DNA of 64,000 bases from Pelomonas nitida (GTDB taxonomy: Bacteria > Pseudomonadota > Gammaproteobacteria > Burkholderiales > Burkholderiaceae_C), in contig NZ_JBIGIA010000014.1 of assembly GCF_043555975.1 (NCBI RefSeq), positions 1-64,000 on the forward strand, in the 5' to 3' direction. Position 1 is the stretch's first letter. Every line of letters begins with the position of its first letter. Below are positions 7,592 to 17,224 of this stretch, one piece after another. The translations under genes and the position numbers were made by a program. The notes under the pieces are model-generated. The model ran no database searches. It worked only from the letters and a program-made list of their open reading frames with translations, and had not been told where the DNA came from.

Positions 7592-8227
7592 TCAGTCGCG
7601 CTTCTTGGCGCTGCCATCATTGCCGGCGGCTTCCGAGGCTTTAACCAAGATTTCCCGACCGCCATTGGCGGCGATTGCCACAGCGACGAAGCCGAGAACC
7701 AGGTCCGGCAAATTGGATTCCCACCACATCACCAGGGCACCGGACACCACGATCGCAAGATTCACGATGGAGTCGTTGCTGGTGAAGATGGCCGAAGCTT
7801 TGAAGTTCACATCCTCGCCCTGGTGGCGCTTGAGCAACTTCAGGCAGATGAGATTCAAGCCGGCATTCACGGCGGCCATGACCATCATGGCCGGCCCGAG
7901 CGGTGGCTCCCCGCCGAAGAACCGGCGCAGCACTTCCACCAGCAATGCCACCGCGAGGCCGATCAGCAGCCACCCGGAGAGTCGGGCCGCTCGCACCTTG
8001 ATGGCCGCCGACCGGCCGACGGCATAGAGGCTGACCGCATACACCGATGCGTCAGCGAGGTTGTCCAGGGCGGCGGCGATGAGGGCGGTGGAGGAAGCCC
8101 AAACACCCACTGCAACGCCGCCCACGCATTGGCTCAGGTTGATCAGCAGGACGGCCAACAGGATGCGACGATCCTCGGCCTGTTTGGCGTCCATCTCGGA
8201 GCCGCCGACCTCGTGGCTGCCGCTCAT
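7592..8227 (-). CDS. Cation diffusion facilitator (CDF) transporter
   Basis: A 211-residue membrane protein of the CDF family that exchanges Zn, Cd or Co for protons. Several membrane spans are visible. The metal-site signatures are ALDNLADASVYAVS in TM2 (Asp residues) and FTSNDSIVNLAIVVSG in TM5. At 211 residues it lacks most of the cytoplasmic C-terminal domain of CzcD (about 300), leaving the transmembrane unit. It lies between cadA and the czc genes on the minus strand; its start overlaps the stop of the preceding small gene by 4 bp. Confidence 0.8.
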   Translation of the reverse strand: MSGSHEVGGSEMDAKQAEDRRILLAVLLINLSQCVGGVAVGVWASSTALIAAALDNLADASVYAVSLYAVGRSAAIKVRAARLSGWLLIGLAVALLVEVLRRFFGGEPPLGPAMMVMAAVNAGLNLICLKLLKRHQGEDVNFKASAIFTSNDSIVNLAIVVSGALVMWWESNLPDLVLGFVAVAIAANGGREILVKASEAAGNDGSAKKRD

Positions 8228-8454
8228 CGAGAACTCCGGGACGCCGACGGGTGCGGCTGCGGGCGTCCACCCCTGCGCTGCCCGCGACGCTGCTGGCGAC
8301 GCTCTTCGCGACGCAGGCGTTTGCGCTTGCGGTGGTGCAGGGTTCCTTGAATCGCGAAACCGATCAGCAGGATCGCGAGGATGCTCGCACCAATGGCCCA
8401 GACGGCCACGCCGGCGCCGACAGAGTCCAGCATCCGCTCACCGCGACCGTGCAT
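8224..8454 (-). CDS. Small single-pass membrane protein with Arg-rich tail
   Basis: A 76-residue frame with one hydrophobic helix (VWAIGASILAILLIGFAIQG) and a strongly basic tail (RKRKRLRREERRQQRRGQRR). The stop overlaps the CDF start by ATGA, which supports translation coupling. An internal Met at 8433 is an alternative start. No family is recognised. It may help assemble or regulate the transporter, but that is a guess from position only. Confidence 0.5.
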   Translation of the reverse strand: MHGRGERMLDSVGAGVAVWAIGASILAILLIGFAIQGTLHHRKRKRLRREERRQQRRGQRRGGRPQPHPSASRSSR

Positions 8455-8480
8455 GCTTGCTCAGCGCGCCGCTGACCGCA

Positions 8481-8861
8481 TTACTTGATCGCGAACCGCA
8501 AGTTCGCGGGCTTGCGCCCCTGCAACTCGACCGTGGCGACGATCTTCGAGCCCGCAGCCACCTTGAAGCTGCCTGCTGCCTGCAGGCGGTCATTGGCCGG
8601 TTTCAATTCGACGACCGACTGTTCGCCGCCGCTGAGGATCGTCAGCTTGGCACGCGCGCCCTGCACGTTGACCGGCTTGCCCTTCTCGCGGGCGTGCAGC
8701 GTGATGGCATCAGGCTTGGCGACAAGCTCGTACTCGGTTGCTCCCGACTCGGCCAGGACGCCGCCATGCAGGGGCTTGTGATCGTGGCCATGCTCGTCGG
8801 CAGCGTGGGCGGGGCCTCCGAGGACGATCAGGGCTGCGGCAAGGGGGGCGAAGAGTTTCAT
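8481..8861 (-). CDS. Periplasmic protein of the czc cluster, unknown function
   Basis: A 126-residue protein with a signal peptide (MKLFAPLAAALIVLGGPAHA) and a His-rich mature start (DEHGHDHKPLHGG), followed by a beta-rich part ending RKPANLRFAIK. Similar small His-rich periplasmic proteins accompany CzcCBA pumps. They may buffer Zn/Cd in the periplasm, which is inferred from the HGHDH motif. It lies 35 bp after czcA on the same strand, with GGAGTCC ahead of ATG. Confidence 0.65.
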   Translation of the reverse strand: MKLFAPLAAALIVLGGPAHAADEHGHDHKPLHGGVLAESGATEYELVAKPDAITLHAREKGKPVNVQGARAKLTILSGGEQSVVELKPANDRLQAAGSFKVAAGSKIVATVELQGRKPANLRFAIK

Positions 8862-8896
8862 GGAGGACTCCTTGGATTGAGATGGGGGCTCAGGGT

Positions 8897-11800
8897 TTAG
8901 AGAGCTTCTGCCGTACGGTCGCTGGCCAGGCGCTCGGCATCGCGGCGGCCGAAGAGCCAGAACATGGCGGGCGTCAAGAAGGTGTCGAGCAGCGTTGAAC
9001 TGATCAGCCCCGAGAAGATGACGACGGCGACGGGGTGCAGGATCTCGGTGCCGGGGCGTTCGGCCTCGAACAGCAGCGGCGCCAGCGCGAAGGCCGTGAC
9101 CAGCGCCGTCATCAGCACCGGGCTCAGCCGTTCCAGCGAGCCACGCACGATCATCTTCAGGTCGAACTGCTCGCCCTCGAAGCGCATCAGGTTGATGTAG
9201 TGGCTGACCTTGAGGATGCCGTTGCGAACCGAGATGCCCGCCAGCGTGATGAAGCCCACCAGCGCAGCCACCGACAGCGGCTGCCCGGTAAGCGCCAGCC
9301 CGATGACGGCACCGACAAGCGCCAGCGGGATGTTGGCCATGATCAGCAGCGCCAGCCGCGTGCTCTGGTAGCGCGTGTACAGCACGACGAACATCAGCAC
9401 GGCCGAGACGATGGAAAGCAGGCCCACGAGACGGGAGGCCTCTTCCTGCGCCTGGAACTGGCCGCCCAGCGTCACGAAATAGCCCTCGGGCATCTTGGTG
9501 GTGCTGACCACACCGCGGATGTCGGCCACGATGTCCGACAGCGCGCGACCCTGCGCATTGGCGGACAGCACGATGCGGCGCTTGCCATCGTCGCGGCTGA
9601 TCTGGTTCGGACCGTCGGCATCCTCGATGGTGGCAATGCGCGAAAGCGGGATGCGGCCACCCGGCGTCTCCACCAGGATCTGCCCCAGGCCTTCGACCGT
9701 CCGCGCCGACTCGGGCAGGCGCATCACCAGCGCGAAGCGCCGGCCGTTCTCGACGATCTGCGTGACCTTCTCGCCTTCGATCAAGCTCTGCAGCAGCGAC
9801 AGCACCTGCGGCGCGGGCACGCCGTACTGGGCCGCGGCGGCGTAATCGACGCGCACCTTGATCTGCGGCGCCAGCACCTGCTTCTCGATCTCCAGGTCGG
9901 CGATGCCGGGGATGGTCGCAAGGCGAGCACGCAGCGCATCGGCCTGGCCGCGCAACGTGTCGAGGTCCTCGCCGAAGATCTTGATCGCGATCTGCGAGCG
10001 CACGCCGGACAGCATGTGGTCGATGCGGTGGGAGATCGGTTGGCCGATGCCAATAGCCGCAGGCAGGTTGGCCAGTCGCTTGCGGATGTCCGCGTTGATC
10101 TCGTCCATGCTGCGCGTGATCTCGGACGGCGGCTTCAGGCCGACGTCGAGTTCGCTGACGTGCACCCCTTCGGCATGCTCGTCCAGCTCGGCGCGGCCAC
10201 TGCGGCGGCCGACGTGCGTGACCTCGGGCACCTGCTTCACCAGCACCTCGGCCTGGCGCGCAAGGGCGGAGCTTTCGGCCAGCGTCACGCCGGGGTTCAG
10301 ACGCAAGCCGATCAGCAGCGTGCCTTCGTTGAACGGCGGCAGGAAGGTCGTCGCGAAGAACGGCACGGCCGCGCCGGCCAGCACGACGGCCACGCCCCCC
10401 GCCGCGAGCGCCGCGCGCGGCCGCGCCAGCACCGAAGCCAGCCCGGAGTTGTAATGCCGCTTCAGCCAGGCCAGCAGCTTGGTGTCGCCATGGTCGAGCG
10501 ACTTCATGCGCGGCAGCAGGTACAGGCTCAGCACCGGCGTCACGGTGACTGAGACGATCAGGCTCGCCAGCGTCGAGACGATAAAGGCGATGCCCAGCGG
10601 CACGAACAGGCGGCCTTCCATGCCCGGCAGCGCGAACAGCGGCACGAACACGAGCACGATGATGACGGTGGCGTACAGGATGGCCGAGCGAACTTCCATC
10701 GTCGCCATCGCAACGACCTCCAGCGGGCTGCGACGCTGGCCAGCCTCGAGTGTTCGGTCTTCCTTCAGCCGGCGCATGACGTTCTCGATGCCGACAACGG
10801 CGTCGTCCACCAATCCGCCGATCGCGATGGCAAGGCCACCGAGCGTCATGGTGTTGATCGACAGCCCGAAGTAGCGGAACACCAGTGCCGTGATGAGGAT
10901 CGACACGGGAATCGCGACCAGCGCGATGACCGTCGTGCGGATGTTGCCGAGGAACAGCAGCAGGATCACCGCGACGAAGATCGACGCGCCGACCAGCTTG
11001 CCCTGCAGCGTCGTGATCGACGCCTCGATGAAGCTGGCCTGGCGGAAGGTCACCTTGGGCGTCTGCATGCCGGCGGGCAGTGAGCGCTTCATGTCGCCCA
11101 GCGCGGCCTCGATACTCTCGGTCAGCGCGATGGTGTCGGCCGTGGGCTGCTTCTGGATGCCGAGGATGACTGCCGGCTGTCCGCCGAAGCCCGCATCACC
11201 CCGTTTGATCGCCGGCGCGAAGGTCACCTCCGCTACCTGGCGGAGCAGCACGGCCTGGCCGTTGCGCGCCGTGATGGCGAGGTTGCCGAGGTCGTCGAGC
11301 TTGGACGTGCGGCCGAGATTGCGGATCAGGTACTCGCGGCCGTTGAGCTCCAGGAAGCCGCCGGAGGTGTTGGACGAGAAGCCCTTGAGAGCTGCTTCAA
11401 GCTGGTCATGCGTGATGCCGAGGTCGGCCATGCGCGCCGTGTTCGGCTGCACTTGAAACTGGCGCACTTCGCCGCCGATGGGAATCACCTGCGCGACGCC
11501 GGGGATGGCCATCAGCCGCGGGCGCAGCACCCAGTCCGCATACTCCCGCACCGACATGGCCGAGATCTTGGCCGGGTCGATCGGGATCGCGATCTGCATG
11601 ATCTCGCCCATGATGGAGCTGATGGGGCCCATGCGCGGCACGACTCCTTCGGGCAGCCCTTCCTCCATCGAAGACAGCCGCTCCGACACCATCTGCCGCG
11701 CGCGGAAGATTTCGGTGCGCCAGTCGAAGGTGATGTAGACGAAGGACAGGCCGGCGCTGGACGTCGAGCGCACCGACTCCACGCCCGGCAGCCCGTTCAT

Positions 11801-12016
11801 GGTCGTTTCCAGCGGGAAGGTGATGAGCTGCTCCACCTCCTCGGATGCCATGCCACCCGCCTCCGTCATTACCGTGACGGTGGGCTTGTTCAGGTCGGGG
11901 AAGACATCCACCGGCATGCGCGACAGCGTGAACACGCCGTAGCCGACCAGCACGAGGCTGGCGATGATGACGAGCAGTCGATTGGCCAGGCTGCTGTCGA
12001 GTAGCCACTTGAACAT
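8897..12016 (-). CDS. czcA: Heavy-metal efflux RND permease
   Basis: A 1,039-residue inner-membrane RND pump of the HME family, the proton-driven core of a CzcCBA tripartite exporter. It starts MFKWLLDSSLANRLLVII and shows the expected two sets of transmembrane segments around large periplasmic loops. In TM4 the sequence is GGLVDDAVVGIEN, giving the D-D-x5-E proton-relay pattern; it differs from the DFG-type motif of classical CzcA, so the substrate could be Zn, Cd, Co or another divalent ion. Ten bp separate it from czcB upstream. Confidence 0.88.
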   Translation of the reverse strand: MFKWLLDSSLANRLLVIIASLVLVGYGVFTLSRMPVDVFPDLNKPTVTVMTEAGGMASEEVEQLITFPLETTMNGLPGVESVRSTSSAGLSFVYITFDWRTEIFRARQMVSERLSSMEEGLPEGVVPRMGPISSIMGEIMQIAIPIDPAKISAMSVREYADWVLRPRLMAIPGVAQVIPIGGEVRQFQVQPNTARMADLGITHDQLEAALKGFSSNTSGGFLELNGREYLIRNLGRTSKLDDLGNLAITARNGQAVLLRQVAEVTFAPAIKRGDAGFGGQPAVILGIQKQPTADTIALTESIEAALGDMKRSLPAGMQTPKVTFRQASFIEASITTLQGKLVGASIFVAVILLLFLGNIRTTVIALVAIPVSILITALVFRYFGLSINTMTLGGLAIAIGGLVDDAVVGIENVMRRLKEDRTLEAGQRRSPLEVVAMATMEVRSAILYATVIIVLVFVPLFALPGMEGRLFVPLGIAFIVSTLASLIVSVTVTPVLSLYLLPRMKSLDHGDTKLLAWLKRHYNSGLASVLARPRAALAAGGVAVVLAGAAVPFFATTFLPPFNEGTLLIGLRLNPGVTLAESSALARQAEVLVKQVPEVTHVGRRSGRAELDEHAEGVHVSELDVGLKPPSEITRSMDEINADIRKRLANLPAAIGIGQPISHRIDHMLSGVRSQIAIKIFGEDLDTLRGQADALRARLATIPGIADLEIEKQVLAPQIKVRVDYAAAAQYGVPAPQVLSLLQSLIEGEKVTQIVENGRRFALVMRLPESARTVEGLGQILVETPGGRIPLSRIATIEDADGPNQISRDDGKRRIVLSANAQGRALSDIVADIRGVVSTTKMPEGYFVTLGGQFQAQEEASRLVGLLSIVSAVLMFVVLYTRYQSTRLALLIMANIPLALVGAVIGLALTGQPLSVAALVGFITLAGISVRNGILKVSHYINLMRFEGEQFDLKMIVRGSLERLSPVLMTALVTAFALAPLLFEAERPGTEILHPVAVVIFSGLISSTLLDTFLTPAMFWLFGRRDAERLASDRTAEAL

Positions 12017-12026
12017 GCGCTAACCC

Positions 12027-13154
12027 TCAGCGGACCTGGTTGACCAGGCCGGCGCCTTGCACCGCCACGCGCTCGCCCGCCTTGAGGCCGGACGTGACGA
12101 TGACGTTCGCGCCGTCCAGCGGCTCGGTCTGCACAACCCGAGGCGAGAAGCGTTCCGGTGCCGCCTTGACCCAGACGATGGTCTGGTTGGCAGGGTTCTT
12201 CATCAACGCGGCCGCGGGCACGGGCACGCCGGCGAGCTGGCTGCGTGTCTGCGCGATCACCTTGACGGGCTGGCCGACGGCGAAAGAGCCGAGCGAGCCA
12301 CCACTGGCGGTGAAGGCGATCGGCAGTGCCTGCTCGCGTAACGCACGCGCCGCGCCGATGAACTTCAGCGGCACCTTGTCCGAGCCGCTGGCGATGAATC
12401 CGCCAGCGATGTCGTTCGCGACAGCCGCGTCAAACGCCACCGCCTCGACGCGCAAGCGAGTTGGATCGACGACATCGAACACCAGCTCGCGAGCATCAAC
12501 CACCTGCCCAGCGACGGCCTGGGACGACGCGATGACGCCGGATGCGGGAGCCACAAGAGCCTCCCGTGTGCTCAGACCGGCACCGATGGCAGCCGCACGC
12601 GCGCCGAGGCTGGCAACCTCGCTCTCCGCGGCCTCGATGTCCTTGCGCGGGACGGTGTCGGCCAGCTCGCGCAGTCGCGCGACGCGCTTCTGCGCCAGAT
12701 CGCGGGAAGCGCGGAGTTCGGCAAGCTGAGCTGCCTGGTTGGCGCGTTCCAAGGTGTCGGAAGCCGGCACCACATAGGCCAGCACTTCGCCCTTGCGAAC
12801 GGTCTGGCCCAGGGCCGGGAAGCCCTTGGGGCCGGCCTCCAGGCGCCCCGCCACCATCGACTGGACACGGCCACCGGCGTTGGGGTCCATGACGATGCGA
12901 CCATTGAGCTCGACGGCGCGGGGCAGCTGCTGCTGAGTCACCTCGACCGTGCGAACACCGATCTGGCGCTGTGCGGGCTTGGGCAGGAACACAGTACCGT
13001 CGGGCAGGCGCTGCGGACCGCCGGAGGCGGTGGGCGCTGGCCCATGATCGTGGCCTTCACCAGCAAACGCCGGGGTGGCGGATGCGAGCAGCAACGCGCC
13101 TGCCAAGGCCAGAACGCCCATGCGGGCAGGGAACATCGCGGCGGCGCGGTTCAT
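12027..13154 (-). CDS. czcB: Heavy-metal efflux membrane fusion protein
   Basis: A 375-residue periplasmic adaptor of the HlyD/CzcB family linking CzcA to CzcC. It has a signal peptide, a mature His-rich start (GEGHDHGPAP), a barrel-sandwich part (AQRQIGVRTVEVTQQQLPRA) and a coiled-coil hairpin (residues about 130-200, LRASRDLAQKRVARLREL). ATG 13154 is chosen because it gives the signal peptide and a 4-bp overlap with the preceding gene. Confidence 0.88.
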   Translation of the reverse strand: MNRAAAMFPARMGVLALAGALLLASATPAFAGEGHDHGPAPTASGGPQRLPDGTVFLPKPAQRQIGVRTVEVTQQQLPRAVELNGRIVMDPNAGGRVQSMVAGRLEAGPKGFPALGQTVRKGEVLAYVVPASDTLERANQAAQLAELRASRDLAQKRVARLRELADTVPRKDIEAAESEVASLGARAAAIGAGLSTREALVAPASGVIASSQAVAGQVVDARELVFDVVDPTRLRVEAVAFDAAVANDIAGGFIASGSDKVPLKFIGAARALREQALPIAFTASGGSLGSFAVGQPVKVIAQTRSQLAGVPVPAAALMKNPANQTIVWVKAAPERFSPRVVQTEPLDGANVIVTSGLKAGERVAVQGAGLVNQVR

Positions 13155-13732
13155 GCCGTCTCTCCAAAACGGTTGCCTCGGCGCATGCGTTTGTGCAGAG
13201 CGGCGAGGCCGGCCAGCACCACAACAGCGGCGCCGGCACAGGCAGCCCAGAACTTCCATGAGCGGTCCACATGGCTGTCAGCGTGTTCGTCGGCGTGGAT
13301 ATCGATCTCGCCGGCCAGCAGGTCGGATTCGCTCGCCCCAGTGATCGTTGCCGTCACGGGCGTGACGCCCGGCTTCGGCTCCTGCGCCAGCGTGGCGGTG
13401 AACTCGCCATCCCCCTGGGCCTTGGCTGCCAGCTGGGCGCCACCGATGCTCAGCGACAGCTGAGCCCCCTTGACCGGCGCGTTCGTCGGCGCGTGGTCGA
13501 GGTAAAGGGTCACCTGCTTGCCGTCGATGACACCGACCAGCTCAAACGCTTCGGACGTCGCCGTGAAGCGCGGCAAGGCGGCGGCAGCCGGCGCTGCTTT
13601 GGCTTCGTCACCGTGGTCATGGCCGTCGCCGGCCAGCGCTGGGCGCGGCCAAGCGGCACACAGGATCAGCGGCAGGGACATGGCGAGCGCCATGTGTCGC
13701 AGTGGGGTGGATTTCAACCGTAGAGAGGTCAT
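13151..13732 (-). CDS. Periplasmic/membrane accessory protein of the czc operon
   Basis: A 193-residue protein with a signal peptide, a His/Asp motif right after it (GDGHDHGDE), an Ig-like beta-rich middle (residues about 55-140), a second His/Asp stretch (HADEHADSH) and a C-terminal transmembrane helix followed by KRMRRG. It resembles proteins annotated as HlyD-like or CzcB-associated accessory factors that precede CzcB in betaproteobacteria. It overlaps czcB by 4 bp and czcC lies 6 bp upstream. Role in metal delivery to the pump is inferred. Confidence 0.7.
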   Translation of the reverse strand: MTSLRLKSTPLRHMALAMSLPLILCAAWPRPALAGDGHDHGDEAKAAPAAAALPRFTATSEAFELVGVIDGKQVTLYLDHAPTNAPVKGAQLSLSIGGAQLAAKAQGDGEFTATLAQEPKPGVTPVTATITGASESDLLAGEIDIHADEHADSHVDRSWKFWAACAGAAVVVLAGLAALHKRMRRGNRFGETA

Positions 13733-13738
13733 GGTGGG

Positions 13739-15043
13739 TTACTCGGGCAGCAGGCCCAGCGCCTGCCGCAAACTGGAAATCGCCTGGTCGACGGCAATGC
13801 GGGCGCGCGCGTCCTGACGCTCGGCCTCGAAGGCTTCAAGCTCGACGCGCAGCCGTGTCGGCAGATCCGTCTCGCCAAGGCGGAAGGACTTGTCGTAGAA
13901 GGCCCGGGTGTCTCGGGCCAGGGAGGCTCGGCGAGCGGTGGCTTCCTGCGCAGCGCGGGCAGCAGTCAGCCGAGCAGATTGGGCATCGATGTCCGCGGCG
14001 ACCCGCTGCTGCTCGATGACCAGCAACTGTTCGGCTTCGATCAGGTCAGCCTGAGCGTTGGCGGCACGGACGCCGGACTCGCTGCTCTGGCCGAGCGGCA
14101 GCCGCAGGCCAAACGTGACAGTCTGGCCATAGCGCTCGCCGGCTCCACCGCGCTCACGGGTGGTCAGCAGGGTCAACTCGGGGTTGGCGCGCCGCTGCAC
14201 GGCGGCCAGGCCGCGCTGCTGCTGTGCAAGCCGCACCCGGTCCGACAGCTCAGCGAGCGCCGGGTGGGTGAGTGCCGCTTCCGCATTGGCCGGCACGTCG
14301 GGCGCGCGCTCGCTGGACGCCATGTCACCTGCAGCCGGGAGGGCGCCCCAGCTTTGGAGCGCCGCTTGCGCTTGAGCGATGGCTGCTTGTGCAAGCGACA
14401 GTTCGGCCTGTGCAGAGGCCGCTGCGGCTTCTGCCTGGTGCTGGTCGGCCCGTGACAGCTCACCCGCCGCAGCACGGCGGCCCACATCGGAGGCCAACGT
14501 CGCTGCGCTGGCGCGGCGCGCCTCAGCCAGACTCGCATCGAGCCGAGCGAGCTGCAGCGTCCACCAGGCTTCCCGCACCTGGCCGGCTACGCGCCATTGC
14601 GCGGCTGCCACCCGGCTCTCCACCGTTGCCAGTTCTGCATCTGCTACGGCTCGGCTGCGGCTGCGCTCGCCGGGTAGCCATAGCGGCAGGGCCACCCCGG
14701 CTTCGTACTCGCGAGAGCCCGCATTCCGTGTCAGCCGGTCGGTGCGGGCCGAGGCTTCCAGCGACGGCGCATCGGCTGTCCAGCGTTGCGCAGCGGCTTT
14801 GCGCGCCGCAGCGGCGTCACGGCGGGCCGTGGCTGCCGCACCCTCGGGTTGTTGCGCCCAGGCTCGCTCGAAGGCCTGCCTCAGCGTCACAGGACCGGCG
14901 ACACCCGCCGCCGAGGGGGAGGCGCCGACTTGCGCCTGGAGCGCCATGGGCATGCCCACGAGCGCCAGAGCCAACAGGGCACAGGCGCTGCGGATGGGAA
15001 AGCCAGGGTGGTTGGGGGCGTTCAGGCGAGGCGGACGAGACAT
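13739..15043 (-). CDS. czcC: Heavy-metal efflux outer-membrane channel
   Basis: A 434-residue outer-membrane factor of the TolC/CzcC type. It has an N-terminal signal sequence and the long Ala/Gln/Arg-rich helices of the family in two repeats (for example VTLRQAFERAWAQQPE and RLAQQQRGLAAVQRRANPEL). It is the first gene of the minus-strand czc operon (czcC, accessory, czcB, czcA, His-rich protein). The upstream region to 15,211 is shared with czcR and holds a CzcR-box candidate. Confidence 0.88.
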   Translation of the reverse strand: MSRPPRLNAPNHPGFPIRSACALLALALVGMPMALQAQVGASPSAAGVAGPVTLRQAFERAWAQQPEGAAATARRDAAAARKAAAQRWTADAPSLEASARTDRLTRNAGSREYEAGVALPLWLPGERSRSRAVADAELATVESRVAAAQWRVAGQVREAWWTLQLARLDASLAEARRASAATLASDVGRRAAAGELSRADQHQAEAAAASAQAELSLAQAAIAQAQAALQSWGALPAAGDMASSERAPDVPANAEAALTHPALAELSDRVRLAQQQRGLAAVQRRANPELTLLTTRERGGAGERYGQTVTFGLRLPLGQSSESGVRAANAQADLIEAEQLLVIEQQRVAADIDAQSARLTAARAAQEATARRASLARDTRAFYDKSFRLGETDLPTRLRVELEAFEAERQDARARIAVDQAISSLRQALGLLPE

Positions 15044-15121
15044 ACAGGTCGATGAATTCCAAGGTCTATCGGCGCCGTTTCTCCAGCGAAAACGCCGCGT
15101 ATGACCTCACGTTGCCCCGCA

Positions 15122-15176
15122 CTCTAGAAATCCGGCCACGACAGGGCTCCAACGCCAAGATGACAATTTCGTAATC
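15122..15176 (-). promoter_or_regulatory. czcC/czcR control region with candidate CzcR box
   Basis: The stretch contains TGACAATTTCGTAATC at 15161-15176 and TTCTAGAG (minus) at 15122-15129. A near copy of both parts, in the same order and nearly the same spacing, lies before czcE at 17,637-17,689. Czc/Cop-type response regulators bind such TGAC-N6-GTAAT elements, so these are likely CzcR sites. Confidence 0.6.
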
Positions 15177-15211
15177 TGGCGAGGCCCCGCTCGCCGGCCA
15201 AAATGACCCGC

Positions 15212-15898
15212 ATGAAGCTGCTGGTCGTGGAAGATGAGGCGAAGCTGGCCGACTACCTCAAGAAGGGCCTGACCGAGGAAGGCTTCGTCGTGGACGTGGC
15301 GCGCAACGGCGTGGACGGCCTGCACCTGGCCGCCGAAGGGGACTACGACCTGGTGCTGCTGGACGGAATGCTGCCGGGCATCGACGGTCTGGCCGTGCTG
15401 GCCGCGCTGCGCCAAAGCCAGCAAACGCCGGTTCTGATGTTGACGGCGCGGTCCCAGGTCGAGGATCGGGTCAAAGGACTGCAAGCCGGCGCCGACGACT
15501 ATCTCGTCAAGCCCTTCGCATTTTCCGAGCTGCTGGCGCGCATCCAGGCCTTGCTGCGCCGAGGGCGTCCTTCTCAGACACCGACGGAGGCGACGATCCT
15601 CAAGCTCAGCGATCTCGAACTCGACCTGATCCGACGCAAGGCCATGCGAGCGGGCAAGCGCCTGGAGCTGACCGCCAAGGAGTTCAACCTGTTGAGCCTG
15701 TTGTTGCGCCGCGCGGGCGAGGTGTTGTCGCGCACCGAGCTCGCCGAGCAGGTCTGGGACATGAACTTCGACAGCGAGACCAACGTCGTCGAAGTGGCCG
15801 TACGTCGCCTCCGGACCAAGCTCGACCAGCCGTTCGATCGCCCATTGCTCCACACCGTACGAGGGATGGGCTACGTGCTGGAAGCGCGCGAGCCGTGA
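15212..15898 (+). CDS. czcR: Two-component response regulator, metal-responsive
   Basis: A 228-residue OmpR/PhoB-type regulator. The receiver domain begins MKLLVVEDE with acidic residues at 8-9, phospho-Asp in LVLLDGMLPG near residue 51 and Lys in LVKPF near 101. The winged-helix domain ends in VRGMGYVLE. An in-frame ATG at 15,203 is an alternative start; neither has a clear ribosome-binding site. Divergent from czcC, and coupled to czcS by a GTGA overlap. Expected to activate czc genes in response to Zn/Cd/Co. Confidence 0.88.
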   Translation: MKLLVVEDEAKLADYLKKGLTEEGFVVDVARNGVDGLHLAAEGDYDLVLLDGMLPGIDGLAVLAALRQSQQTPVLMLTARSQVEDRVKGLQAGADDYLVKPFAFSELLARIQALLRRGRPSQTPTEATILKLSDLELDLIRRKAMRAGKRLELTAKEFNLLSLLLRRAGEVLSRTELAEQVWDMNFDSETNVVEVAVRRLRTKLDQPFDRPLLHTVRGMGYVLEAREP

Positions 15899-17220
15899 CG
15901 CCTTCGCACACGGCTACCGGCCTTGGCGCGGGACTGTCGCGTAGCTTGGCGGTGCTCACCGTCATCGGATTGGGGCTGGTCAGCGCGGCTGTCTATGCGG
16001 TGCTCGCATTGACGTTGCTGCAGCGCCAGGACGAGACACTGGACCAGAAGCAGGCCGCCATTGCCCAGCTCTTGGGCGAGCGCGGACCCGGGCATAGCGT
16101 GGCCGAGTTGCAGCATCTGCTCAGTGATGTGCTGGCCGGTCACGCCGAGCTGTCGCTTCGAGTGACGGCAGCCAATGGCGAGGTGATCTTCGATAAGGCC
16201 TCCTCGCCAACTTGGCCAGCCAAGCAACGAAGCTTCAGCGTGCCGGTTGCGGCGTCGGGGCCGGCAACTAAAGTCCAGTTGGCGTTGGACCAACGAAGCG
16301 ACGATGCGCTGCTGCAGCGTCTGGCATGGACTTTGGCGTGTACGGCCGTCGGCGGCGCACTGGCCGTGTCCGCGGGGGCCTACTGGCTGGTACGCCGAGG
16401 GCTGGTGCCGCTGCACCGTTTGGTGGACCAAACGAGGCTGGTGACGGCCCACGATCTGGATAGGCGACTAGACGGCTCCGGCCAGCCGATGGAGCTGCAG
16501 CCGCTGATCGAGCAGTTCAACGCGTTGCTGGGACGATTGGATGGAGCCTACCGGCAGATGGAGGCTTTCAATGCCGACGTGGCGCACGAGCTGAACACGC
16601 CACTGGCCACGCTGATCAGCAGCAGCGAACTTGCTCTACGACGCTCGCGAAGCGCAGAGGAAATGCGCGACGTGCTGGGCTCCAACCTGGAAGAGCTGCA
16701 CCGTATGGCAGGGATCATCAGCGACATGCTGTTCCTGTCGCACGCGGACAGCGGCTCCGACGCGCGGCGAGAGCACGTCGACAGCCTGGCGCACCTGGCC
16801 AGCGAGGTGATCGACTTTCACGAGGCCGCCCTGCATGAGGCCGAACTGCAGGCAGCCGTTGTCGGCGAGACGGCCGCTCAGGTAGACGCGCGGCTGCTAC
16901 GCCGGGCGATATCCAATTTGCTGGGCAATGCAACACGCTATGGCCGCAAGGGCACAACGGTGACCGTGCGAATCAGCCGGGTGGATGCATCCAGTGTTGC
17001 GGTGGCGGTCGAGAACGATGGTCCGGGAATCGCGCCGGAGCATCTGCCTCGCCTCTTCGACCGTTTCTACCGAGTCGATGCCGCCCGCGCGGACGCTGAT
17101 CGCAACCATGGCTTGGGCTTGGCCATCGTGGCGGCGATAGCGCGCATGCACGGGGGCCGGGCTACCGCCGAATCCAGCGGCGGCACTACCCGGGTCGGCC
17201 TGCTGCTGCGCGAAGCCTGA
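15895..17220 (+). CDS. czcS: Sensor histidine kinase, metal-responsive
   Basis: A 441-residue membrane kinase starting at GTG 15895. TM1 is near residues 15-40, then a periplasmic sensor loop, then TM2 near 140-165 followed by HAMP. The H-box is FNADVAHELNTPLATL (near residue 230), with N-box ISNLLGNATRYG and G-boxes NDGPGI and HGLGLAIV. Classic CzcS/CusS layout. Phosphorylates CzcR when periplasmic metal rises. Confidence 0.88.
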   Translation: MTPSHTATGLGAGLSRSLAVLTVIGLGLVSAAVYAVLALTLLQRQDETLDQKQAAIAQLLGERGPGHSVAELQHLLSDVLAGHAELSLRVTAANGEVIFDKASSPTWPAKQRSFSVPVAASGPATKVQLALDQRSDDALLQRLAWTLACTAVGGALAVSAGAYWLVRRGLVPLHRLVDQTRLVTAHDLDRRLDGSGQPMELQPLIEQFNALLGRLDGAYRQMEAFNADVAHELNTPLATLISSSELALRRSRSAEEMRDVLGSNLEELHRMAGIISDMLFLSHADSGSDARREHVDSLAHLASEVIDFHEAALHEAELQAAVVGETAAQVDARLLRRAISNLLGNATRYGRKGTTVTVRISRVDASSVAVAVENDGPGIAPEHLPRLFDRFYRVDAARADADRNHGLGLAIVAAIARMHGGRATAESSGGTTRVGLLLREA

Positions 17221-17224
17221 GCGA

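Noticed and set aside
5900..8350. 816-residue plus-strand frame opposite cadA
   Set aside because: His/Gly/Arg-rich antisense frame; cadA has clear catalytic motifs.
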